A program made the translations under genes and the position numbers. The notes below the pieces were generated by a model. That model worked only from the letters and a program-made list of their open reading frames with translations, was not told the origin of the DNA and made no database searches. DNA of 40,419 bases from Nephromyces sp. MM_2019 (lineage: Eukaryota > Apicomplexa > Aconoidasida > Nephromycida): NCBI GenBank assembly GCA_015657535.1, contig JADHZB010000899.1:12501-52919 (forward strand). Reading direction: 5' to 3'. Below are positions 12,401-23,519 of this stretch, piece by piece; position 1 is the first letter of the stretch; every line of letters starts with the position of its first letter.

Positions 12401-15068
12401 TATTGACTATCTAATTCATAAGCAAGATTCCGAAAACTCTGATCAGGTTAATTAACACCTAACACTTATTAATTATATATACAGTTTTTAGCTTTATAAA
12501 TTCATAGAAACATTATGCATATTTTATAAATAAGCATATTAATAAAAATTTTCCCGACTACTTATTATATTGTACATTTTTCAGATCTTTGACTTGCCTT
12601 TCAAAAACCTAACTCAGTACCTACAGAAATTGTATTCAGCATTGCTTGTTACTTATACACCTATCAACATTCCAGAGGTTTCCGCCCTCCAAAAATTGAA
12701 TAAGGAGACTCTTGTTATCCACAACAACGAAGTAGAAAGTTTTCTCCCAGATGGTGTCTCTTTTGATAGGTCAAATACAGCTTGGAGATGTTTCTGGAAG
12801 CAAGGTTATCAAAATCACAGCAAAGGTTATAGTAGCCGAAGATATGGCTATAATCAAGCCAAATTATTAGCTGTAGAAGCACGTCTACTATCAGAATTAC
12901 AATTTTTGCAGCCACCAAGTAGAGGTAAACGTTGTTCTGCTGTGGAGTGTCTTTTATCTGGTTTTATACTTTCACCACGCTCTTTGAATAGCTGTGAAGA
13001 ATGCATCCTAGCAAAAGATTTCTCTTTAGCTATCAAAACCGATTTCTATGTCACCTTAGATGAATTTCTTGTCTTACCAACATCATCAAATTTACAGTCC
13101 ACTGTAGATGCACCCCATGGGGACACGCCGAATCCTTTGACGCTCGATTCAAATTCTATAAATAAAGACAGTTTGATTTCGAAAGAATTTAACTCTCAAA
13201 TAGTCGATGGGCCTCAAGGAGAGACAATAATGACTGCAAAGCAACCTTACGAAAGTGAAAATATACCAACAAACGTTGTTCAACCTAACGAAACAGCTTT
13301 ACTACCTCCTGCTACAGAAATTAAAAATATCATCGAAAATAACATAGCAAGTTTAGAAGTTACAGCAGTGGGTGATGCAGATTCTCTACCTAGAATAAAG
13401 GATACCACTAACCCTAAGACTAATTCGCTACAGACTCAAAACGTCTTAGAAATCTTTGATATACACCAGAAACCAAAACACACAGTTTCCCATGATACAC
13501 CTAAAGCTGAAGATATAGTTACAATTCACGATCTAGAAGTAAATATTGTAAGAGCAGCTATATCTCTTGATAAATTAGAGGCGAAGCACATGGACAAATC
13601 AAAAGACCAAAAAATTATTAGAAAACGAATCAAAAAGAGAAGGAAACTTCCTAATAAGCCAATGCATTCACACAAAACTCATCATAAACCTTTACCTAAT
13701 TCCCCCTTATCACACAGAATAAAGGTTAGAAAATTATACCCCATTATATCAACTTCTACACTAAACCTACGTGGACGCGAAATCAAACGACAGCTTGTGC
13801 CTACGAATGAAACAGCTCCTTCAATGACGGAATCACCCACACACTCTTTACCTACTACAGCAAATTCCAATGCTACTTTTACACTGACTACTCAGACCAA
13901 CTCACCAGACAGTCACCGAGTTGAAAGTTCACCTGAACACCTTAACCATGAAAAATTTTCAGAAAACCAAGAAGTCTTTTCTCCATACATTGCTGAAAAT
14001 AACATGGTTTCCCCCAAACCACCATCCGACTTGAATTCTGAGCCTTCAAATGGATCACCTGGTTATGAAGATTCTAAAACTGTTATCAATGACCTTGAAA
14101 AGCTTCACAATTGCCTTCAGTGGCATTCCACAGAACATCGCTGGTCCATTAACTTACAAGCGAACCTCAAGAATATATGGCCGTATAGTTTGATTGGCAA
14201 CAAAAAAATTTTCACCGCTACCTCTTCAAGCTCTCAAAGCAAAAACTTGGCACATCAAGAAGCCTTGGAATGGATGAAACAGCTCTTAACATGTAGGAAC
14301 GATCAGCTCAAACCACTCAAGATTAAAGGAGAAAATAAGCTCTCTGAAATTTCTGAGGCAAACATAACAAGTCAAAAGAGCTCATATATAGTAACTCGCT
14401 CTGGTTCTAGGCCAACCACCAAAATAGAAAACTCAGAGACTTTAGACAATGTCAATAGAAAATTAAAACGCAAGAAAATGGAGAATGAAACCCCCAGTGG
14501 AAATGAAATTCATCTTCCCACGAAAATAACATTACAATCGAGTCGCCCGGAAAAACGTAACAAAGTCATAATGGATTCTAATTTTACACAAGGATATAAA
14601 GATGGAATAGAGCTACCTGAAAATGCCACTACAAACTTGTCTCTTGAAGCACATGCTTTAGACAAAAACCCAATCGACAAAAAGCGGGAACGGCTAAGGA
14701 TTAGACAAACTAGAAAAAGGCACAGAAACACTGACGAGACTGAAGCTCCTAGTGAAAAGGTAGACTTGTCAGACAACAAGTTACAGATTACCAAAAATAA
14801 AACAATGCCAGACTCAATCACAAATGGTTTAAGGACTGGTCAACGAAGGAAAGGGATAAAAGAGAATGTACCAGATATATCTCCGGGATCAATTACTTTA
14901 GGCAAAGACCATGAGAATTTTGAATTACATAACGGACGTACTCGTAGAAAGTCTTACAAGGTTGCTGAATCAATATCGGCTACTAATTTCCCTGTGAAAA
15001 CCGAGAAGGATCAGAAAATTAAGAAACCTATTCGACCCATCAAGTCCACGCCCAAAATTACTAGCTAG
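9481..15068 (+). CDS. ApiAP2-type transcription factor, three AP2-like domains
   Basis: Five exons: 9481-11784, 12038-12169, 12236-12289, 12360-12446, 12585-15068. All four introns are phase 0 and the product is 1686 aa. The ATG follows an in-frame TAA. AP2-like domains: residues about 298-350 (KRFSTYRHGLKNAFKLACRY); about 916-962 (GVSFDRSN..WRCFWKQG..SKGYSSRRYGYNQAKLLAVEAR), the clearest match; about 1362-1428 (LQWHSTEHRWSINLQA...HQEALEWMKQL), the weakest. Short exons 2-4 and the start of exon 5 encode a helical Leu-rich stretch (about 769-890) that could be an ACDC-like domain; this is inference. The rest is Ser/Asn/Lys-rich disorder ending in basic, NLS-like sequence. ApiAP2 proteins are sequence-specific regulators of stage-specific genes. 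Retention of intron 1 would end the protein at residue 774. Confidence 0.87.
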
Positions 15069-15848
15069 CATATTAAAGAGAGAACTAGTTGACAGATTGG
15101 AGTAAAGAATGTCTATTTAGGAGAAAACAAAACTAGATTCCTCCTAATATCTCTCAAACATAGTTTGAAAGATTGTTGCAAGATTCCCTTATCCTTTTTC
15201 AAACAAAGCTAATGATAATCTTGAATAGCTACATTAGCTGTTTACCTTTCAAAGTGTTTTTAATAATCTCCCTATAATCTAACTAGCTTTAATCCATATA
15301 TAATTTAACTTAGTTAGAAAATTCTTTGAACTCCAAATTCTCACTCGTTTCATATATTAAAATTAAAACCTAAATTTAGTTTCAATAATTTTTATAATCG
15401 TCTACAACAACTCAAAGATCCCAAAACTATATCTTAAAACCTTTCTAGATTAACTGACTTAAGATTACATTTTATTTTATCATTATATAGTAAGAATCAA
15501 GAGTTGTATATAATTTATAACAAAATTTCACTGATCTGAAACGAATACTTATAGTTGAATACTAGAGAGAAGAACCATTGGCACTTTTTGTAAACACATA
15601 AACTATATATAAAATAAAAATTGCAAAATACAACTACAAGCATGCCACACAGACATAAACTATTAAATGGAATTTAGCAAGACTAATTTTAGAAACATTA
15701 TAATCATTTCAAAACTTCCCACATATTATCTCTATTATATAAAATATAGTCATTAGTATGACTTTTTTTATAACATATATATATATATATATAACCTAAA
15801 AACAAAACCTTTTTCAAAGACAATTTTGAAGATTTTCTAGCAAAGATA
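15069..15848. other. Intergenic, AP2 gene to RSPH9
   Basis: AT-rich spacer between two genes on the same strand. It should hold the AP2 3' UTR and the RSPH9 promoter. A short (TA)n run lies at about 15774-15793. I see no gene. Confidence 0.6.
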
Positions 15849-17771
15849 ATGGAGTTAGAAATGATAAAACACACAAATAATTGTTTGGTACAACTTAGCC
15901 CCATTGAAAAATCATTAGTGCAATTAGCTTGCTTGGACTTATCAAATCATCTCTCTGAAAATGTATCATTCTGGGGAAAAATAAATGGTGTTGAGAATGA
16001 CTATTTTATATTAATTTCGAAAAATCATGACAATTATAAAGCTAAGTCAAGCTATAGTGACTGTGAATATTATTACAGGTAGATAAACTTTACCCATAAT
16101 TAAACATTGGTTTACACTTGTTAATTATGTTCTAATTGATTTTTAAAATGGGTATTAAGCATTTACAAGACACATTTAAGCAGCCATTTTCAATACTAAA
16201 AATGTTCTATTTCATAGATTTCTGTGTATAGTGAAAATCTTAAATTAATATATCAATTTTCATCTTGAACTGTTTTTATGCTTGAGTTTAGTATCTTATA
16301 ACAATTATATTGCATCACATAACTAAACTGACTCAAAACATTACAACAAAACGTCTAAAATAAGAAAATTTTATAAATAATGTTTTTAGCATCAATGCTA
16401 TACAATTTCATGAATTACCAAAACTTAACGAGAAGCTTCAAGAATCCGACAAAAATTTATTTTGTGGTCATAAATTTACACCCTTTTTGGGCATATCATT
16501 AAATGAAGTTAACTACAAAGGTTATCTAATTATATATCTACCTAAATCAATCTAAATGTTTTCAAGGTTTATAACTTTATGTATTTATTTACATTGCTTC
16601 AGAAATCAGCAAAAATTGTATCTATTCTCTTAAAATTTCTTAAATAATTTACAGTTACATAAGCTAAGATTTTGATCGCAAAACAATACATATGTCATTA
16701 GGTATATTGCTTTCATAATGTGGAATAAATATTATTTTAGATCATGCAAATGAATTACAAAGATTAGTTAAGCTAATATATTTGATTAATGAAGACACTT
16801 GTGCAATTCCAAGAAAAGTGGTTGAATTTATCAATCTGCCATTTTACAACCACTCGAAACCAAGTTTGTAAAATAAAACTAATTTTTATATTATTCTAAT
16901 TTCGAATTACTTACAAAGTTTTAAGAGTTGAAGATGTAGATGGAATTGATAATTGGGTGCACAATAGGCCACCTAAGTTAGGTAATAAATTAAATTGTTT
17001 TGATTCCTTGCAAGTTTATAATTCAAAATTATATTAGAATTAGAAATTCTTAAACTCGTTAAAATTTGAAAATTTTCTCAGTTAATAATGTCTTAAAAGC
17101 TATGAAGAATGAAAAGGTCATGCCAAACCCACTTTTTAAATCAATTAGAGTTAAATTAAAAGATGGTTGAATTTAAGTTAGATCACTACCCTAAACTAAT
17201 TTATACAATGTTTTTAAATTTTAGGGATGCTGGGACAATTTAGCGGATGATGTACCCAGAAGTAAATAAATTAAGATATCTCTAGAGATGAAAAACAAAA
17301 ATTTCCTACTATTATATAGAATTTGATACTTATCTGAATTTTATGGAAGCTTATTCATGATTTAATAAGGTATCTTTACTGTTAATTTTAGGTTCTTGGG
17401 TCATAAGATACAATTCAAAAAATCAATCAGTGACATTGCAATCCTTACTTTGGCCTGGTATATTATTAGTGCATGTAATTATATGAATAAAATCTTAATT
17501 GTGTAGATACTTGGAATTTATCTCTAAATTTGTTTAAGTTCTCAAGGTTGTGGATATTTATGTTCTTAGGAGCATGTATCAATTTAGAAAACAAATAATT
17601 TTTATTTGCAAATATAAACTAGATTTCTCACAGTAATTGATGTATTTCCTTTTAGGTTATGTTGTGTACTGTTTCCCAAAGATGGGTTCATATTTTGGAT
17701 GTTATATTGGGAGTGGTGAATGTTATAATGACTTACCGTTCCTATTAACTCAAAAAGAGCAAGATGATTGA
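15849..17771 (+). CDS. RSPH9: Radial spoke head protein 9 (axoneme)
   Basis: Eight exons: 15849-16078, 16390-16520, 16741-16867, 16926-16981, 17082-17149, 17225-17261, 17392-17457, 17656-17771. All joins are in frame and give 276 aa, the length of animal RSPH9. Family signatures: LSPIEKSLVQL near the N-terminus, FWGKI at 41-45 with DYF at 51-53, CAIPR midway, SSWVIRY (217-223), SLLWPG at 234-239 and a C-terminal YIGSGE...NDLPF ending at 267. RSPH9 is part of the radial spoke head that links the central pair to the outer doublets and controls flagellar beat. The exon 5 donor (GTTAAA at 17150) was chosen by frame and is the least certain junction. Introns are as short as 58 bases. Since apicomplexan flagella occur on male gametes, expression is probably restricted to them (inference). 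Confidence 0.93.
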
Positions 17772-18151
17772 TTTGAAATATATAATATTAGATAGTAATA
17801 ATTACTGAGATTTTTGAATCATAGTATTATATTTCAAAAAATTTGGATCCCTTTTTTGGGATACACATGTTAAATGATAGTCAATGAAAGGGGAAAATAT
17901 GTTATAAAGTTGTTGTAATGAAGGCCTATTTAAATTAGGTCAAATGGGATTTCTTTGAACATTTTTATTTCAGAGAAAAAGTTTCAATAACTCATTAAGA
18001 TTTAAAGTTTAAATTTTTTATAAATAAAGATCCAATTTGATTGAAGCTAATTTTCAATGCATACACCTTAAATAACCAATTTGTATAATAAAAACCTTAT
18101 GAAAGTGTAAATAAGTTTTGTCGAAGTTGTTCGTTTTCTGGCCAATGTAAA
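17772..18151. other. Convergent 3' spacer, RSPH9 / ERH
   Basis: About 380 AT-rich bases between two stop codons on opposite strands. It must contain both 3' UTRs and poly(A) signals. No gene seen. Confidence 0.6.
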
Positions 18152-19077
18152 TTAATTACATTGTGAATTCAAGTGTTTGTATATCTCCATTTTAATCCAG
18201 TTCTTATCTGTGTAGCATTGATAAGTGTTGTTTTGTCTCCTAAATTCAGATTTATAAATACATATAAATTGAATTAGAGGTGACCAATACCAGCTTATGA
18301 AATGATTATAAAATTCAAGGTTATTTTGTATAAATAAAGGTGCTCTAGGATTAAAAATTTATATATTCGTGCATAGTTGTGTTGTATATACACATAACTC
18401 AAATAGATGTGGATATTATAGAAATATATGGGTTTATACAAGCATTCTGCTATTACACATAAATTGTTGCAATGTGTTTTGTACTTGTTCAAGTAACAAC
18501 TAATTATGGCTAAATAAAGTACACTGTTAATCCAAATATATCTACGTTTTCAATCTTACATCATTATCGCAAACTCATGTAATTCATCAATATATTTGAA
18601 TAGGTCCTGGAGGCCATAAGTTATTTTTTTAATTTCTGGATAAAGTCCTTTCAAGCCCCGTTCATAAAGTTGACATATGCCTGAAAAATCAATATTTTAT
18701 ACTAAACATAACAATTAAAATAAAATCCTAACAAGGTGCGTGTGTGCTGTCTCGAGGCATGCACAGGAAACATGCTAAAGCGTGAAAATAATGTTTGTAG
18801 TGTATCAAAATACAACGCATATTTAAAAAATTTTGTATTTAATCTGAATGACAGTGTATATATATCAGCAAACGATATAAAATATATTGAAACTTTACAC
18901 ATATGAAATATATCTTATATATGAAAATACTACATAAACACAATGGAAAAAAATAATGTCAATATAGCTAAGTGAAAAAAGTTCACCATCAATGCAGGCA
19001 GGTAAAGAGTTATAATCAGCATATGTCCTTCCATCCAAACTTCCAGTAAATTGGACTAGCAGTATAACAGACTTCAT
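18152..19077 (-). CDS. ERH: Enhancer of rudimentary homolog
   Basis: Three exons: 19077-18987, 18680-18560, 18239-18152, giving 99 aa against about 104 in animals. The N-terminus (ILLVQ...DGRTYADYNSLPACIDG) and the C-terminus (NNTYQCYTDKNWIKMEIY) are diagnostic for ERH, with GLQDLFKYIDEL between. ERH is a small nuclear homodimer that binds partners in RNA processing, gametogenic mRNA elimination and transcription. Exon 2 would run into TAA if its GTAAGA donor at 18559 were ignored, giving a 76-residue product without the conserved C-terminal helix and strand. The spliced form restores the whole family length, so it is preferred. Confidence 0.93.
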
Positions 19078-20193
19078 TTTAGTGAGGAAAAATTTAATAA
19101 AATTAGGTGTGAATAATTTATAAATACTGAATTACATATACTCTTGTTTTAATCAAAAGCATACATACCTATTGCTAATCATTTTAAAAATACTTCTGCT
19201 TTGAACATACTCAACTGCATTATATAAGTAGCTGCTATTTTTATCTTTTTTTTTATATTTATGCTTTTATACATTTTGATTTTTATATAAGTCATAAGTT
19301 TTGTTATGTTAATTTGAGTTTTTTAACATGTTTATCAAATGAAGATTGTAAATTATAATTAAGTATTTTTATTCTCTTTATTTAAGATTTTCAGAATGCA
19401 ATGAAATTAAAGTGTAAATAATTGATTTTATTCTTTTGTGTTGAAAATAAATAAAATATAAATAAACATTTTTCTTCAGTAATTATAAAATGAAAGAATA
19501 TTTAATATACTAGTGAATCATACATATTAGACCAAATATTAAACTAAGCGAGAAAAATTCGTATTAAAAATATATTATTTTACCATATATCATGTTAAAA
19601 TCATGCAAAAGATGTAATAAGTATAATTTTTCACATTAAAAAAGTTTGAAAATTAAGTTATTTGAACTTTTAATTTAATAAAAATAATATAAACAGCTGA
19701 AAATAAGATCAAACGATAACAATCAGGGCAAAATTCCAAATAATATAGAAAAATTTCCTTTCTTTTACATTTTATATTTTATTTATGGTTTCCAAATGTC
19801 TTGATATTGCTGTTATCATAATGATATTTACATTAAATGAAAAATCCCTTTTATGGTATTCCATAAGATGATAATAAAATTATGTGGTTTTATTATAGGG
19901 TAAATTAAATAAACATATAAATTAGGAGTTATACTAAAAAAATAGAAACTTAATTGTGTAAAATATTTCTCACGATGAGGTGAAAATCAAATTTGTAATA
20001 AAAACAAAAGGCATAATAATGTTATATCCACTGAGACTAAGAAATAAATTTAAAAACATTTTTGACTCTTTTTGAAAATGGTTTATTCTATTAATACGAG
20101 GGTTGAATATGTACCGTGCTGCCATCGTTTGAGATTTTTTTCATAAATTAATGATAGACATTAATTAGTAAAGTTGTACTAAAAATTTAGCAG
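19078..20193. other. Intergenic, GCLC 3' end to ERH start
   Basis: About 1.1 kb, extremely AT-rich, between two minus-strand genes. It should hold the ERH promoter and the GCLC 3' UTR. I see no exon, RNA gene or notable repeat. Confidence 0.6.
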
Positions 20194-23100
20194 TTAGGCG
20201 CTCAGTTCGTTAACAACCTTAAAATAATCGTTTTCCTTTTCCGAGTTAAAATTGTTGATATTGCTCTGTGACTGCAAAAATTAAGTTATAAAAACATAAA
20301 ATATGTCTCTACTTATAAGTACTTAAAATGTTGTGAGAAATTGATAATTTTGGGATTGGTTGTTGTATAGTGCTGTGGTGTGCATAAGTAAGATCATATA
20401 ATTCTATTAAATAGTAAATCAATTTATTTGGTTGTAGTTGGTAAAGCCTTAAGTTAAAATTTAAGGTGACTGTGCCCTATATATCTATAATGGTATTATT
20501 TATCAATGTGATTAACATAGCTTATATGGGTGAAACATGTGTCTGTCATATAGATATAATGAATGTAGCTTATATCTATGTAATAAAGCCATATGTTGCC
20601 ACAGGATTGAGAGACAATTAATATATGGTGTAACAGAAGGTTATTTTTTTTAAAAAAGATGCTAGTGTTTAATTTACTTTTTCTATCAATAAGATCTACA
20701 TAATATATTACCTCAGATTGTGATTCAAAAGAATCATCGTCATCTGCATAATGAGTCATAGGTTCATAGTCTGTAGCTAGCCAACGCCTCATCATCCATG
20801 ACTTTGTGAAATCTTCATTTATAACAAAGTCACGGAGTGATACAATCATGGGATCTTCCTTTGAATTTTTGTAAGAGATTGAGTCAGTATTATGAGTATT
20901 TGAATTTTCAAAAGAGTCACTACCACTGGGGAAGTCATTCAAGCAGAAACTGGTGATACGAGCAAAGTTAGATTCTAGCTTCTCGAGGTGTAGAGAAGGT
21001 AGCATCTTGTTACAATTTGGAGACTTGTGGCAGAGAGAAAATAAATATCTTTGTAGGTCTTTAGCCTTACATGGGGTAGAATCGTTTTCCGAATCTAAAG
21101 TTGATTGTGTTTCAATGCTGGGATGTGTCAAAAGTTTAGTAACTGCATTACTAGGAGTACATGATTCAAAACCTGGCTTGAATTGATTTACAAAGGGGCC
21201 ATATAACTCAGGTACTTGCATACTTAGAGATCCTACTTGGCTAGCTAAACGACATATGTCATATGTGACGACAGGGGGTATTACAGAATTTTGTTTGTAG
21301 TCGGGGTGAGCAGCTATAAGGTTTCTAAAGAAGGTAGCATTGGTTTGTACCTCTCCCTTTACTCGAAGTTCAATAAAATGAAGATATTGAGTAGCTGTAT
21401 CTCTAGCTTCACGTGAACAATTTCCATTGGTATATTCGTAATCAAGGAAATCAAGACAAATGTTAATTAATCCTTTAGTTTTTCCATTTGAAACTTCTGT
21501 GAGCATTATTTCTTCGAGTGACATTAGTTTGTAGCTTCTATCACTTGTACCAGCAGAAATGTCATTTCTGAACCAAAACTTTTGACTTAAAACAGCATTT
21601 TGCATTGCGCTAAATTTAAAGTTCTGGTCATTCTTGGAGATCGGAATATATAATTCTAATTTATATTTTAGCATGACCTATAAACATACGTGGATTTATT
21701 AATAAAATTATTTTTAGTGAATTTGTTACTCTTACCTTTACTAAAATGGTTATAAAAGAAATAAAAGCAGCATTTTCAAAATCAGACATTTGTAATTCTG
21801 GTGTACGAAATTCTACCCTCCAACCTATGATGCTTTGAGGATTAGTGAATGAAGGTGGTAATTTGAAACGAACAGAGTTCCAGTTTGTACTCTACATTAA
21901 ATAAATTGTAGGTTATAAGAACTTTTATGAGCTAAATCATTTTTATCTTATTTGTACATACCTGAATATTTTCAAAGTGAGTGTAATAGAAAAAATTACC
22001 CTCTTCAAGTGACTCGTTAAATACTACAAAGGGATCTCGAATAAACATGTATGCTACATGTTTGGCGATTATTGGATCAATTCCATGGCTAACAATTTTA
22101 TCAAATGCTTCTTGATTAATTGGTAAGTCTAGGTCATTATATTCATCCAAGTGCTAAATTTAGATTACAGAAATAGATTTAAATAACAAGGTTAATTGTC
22201 ATATAATGTTTAGGCAATACTTACATCAACCAAAGAGCTATCATTGGATATATACAATGAAACTGAAGAATATCTAGATTTGGGAATAGTTTTCATTTCA
22301 TCTTTGGTACGACAATCTACTGATTGTGAAAGAGCATCCCAGCGTGTATCGGTAGCTGCAAGCATTCCTCTAAAGAAAGGGGTACTGGCAGTCATTGCCA
22401 ACCATAATGGGGATAGGACGGCAAATTGATCATACATGTATCTTGCATCCTCAACCTTTGAAAACATATATGTACACTGAGCACAGCTCATCCCCATTCC
22501 AAATCCCATTCCATCCATGTAAATATAATCCTTAACGGGGTTTGGTGTAATTTCAGATTTCTTTTGCAATTCAAAACGATTTAGCAATTCTTTCTCAACC
22601 GAGTTTTCCCATATAGGTGAACTGTCTGTGTTTTTATCCTTGTAAACTGGAACAAGAATAGATACTTTTGCACCACGTCTCTTGTAAATATTTTTAGTGA
22701 GAAATTTAAATCGAGAGTGATTTGTAACAATTTTATCATTTAAAAACACACTATTTGCCATTCTCTGCTCTGGGTCTGTTTCGTTCTCTGCTTCTTTGAA
22801 ATGCTGGCTTCCAAGAGCAGGAAATACAGTCATAGTAGTTCCATCGACAGAAGGAGGAAGTATATTCTGTTAAGTAAAACAATGGTTAAGGTGAATTTTA
22901 AAATTATTTACAAATCTTAAAATGATATTAATCATGATGAGTAATGCTTAGGTAAAGTTAGTTGAGATGTTAATATAACCTCCAATTTCCATCTTCGATA
23001 ACTCAATGATTTTTGAAGACTAGGTAGTGAGTTTAAGGAGAGACTGTATGGGAATCCAGGTACTGATTCAATCATATAGCTGCCATATTCAAAGTGCCAA

Positions 23101-23519
23101 CCGGCTTGATCAACACAATTGTTATAATTTGAAACAGCACTTTCTAATTGTGATAGCTGCTCATGAATAACTGAAATTTTAACAAGAAGGTTGAATGTAA
23201 ATTTCTATTTAGAAGTAGGAATATTAAGATATTACCTTCACTGTTTGTGTATACCGAAACTGAGTTGTTAGTGTCATCGAATTCAAGCATGTTAAATTCT
23301 GATAAAAATGTAATCAAAGATGAATGATATTTATTTAAATAAATATTATAATTTCTAACCGATCTCTTCTCCCCATTTTAATATATTGCTGGGGTCATAG
23401 CGGTCCTTGTGTAGGCTATAAAGATGAATAAATTGATCAACGCCGGTGTGTTTTACAAATTCTCGAGCTTTTTGGTTATTTTCCCAATCCAAAATTGTTC
23501 CAGCTTCAAGAATTCCCAT
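20194..23519 (-). CDS. GCLC: Glutamate-cysteine ligase catalytic subunit
   Basis: Eight exons: 23519-23360, 23298-23236, 23170-22980, 22866-22225, 22153-21962, 21891-21736, 21677-20712, 20271-20194. The frame closes to 815 aa. It joins glutamate and cysteine using ATP, the first and limiting step of glutathione synthesis, in the cytosol. Eukaryotic-type (family 3) signatures in order: MGILEAG at the start, ILKWGEEIEFNML, EYGSYMIESVPG, MGFGMG at 258-263 with a cysteine at 266, HVAYMFIRDP, HFENIQSTNW, GWRVEFRTPELQMSDFENAA and HPDYKQ(N/D)SV. Animal enzymes are about 637 aa. The excess is mainly a C-terminal tail of about 170 residues, Ser/Asn-rich with a DDDD patch. No regulatory subunit gene is visible here. 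Confidence 0.95.

Noticed and set aside
18560..18680. ERH ending at TAA directly after FAIMM
   Set aside because: A strong GTAAGA donor overlaps that stop, and a downstream exon supplies the conserved ERH C-terminus.
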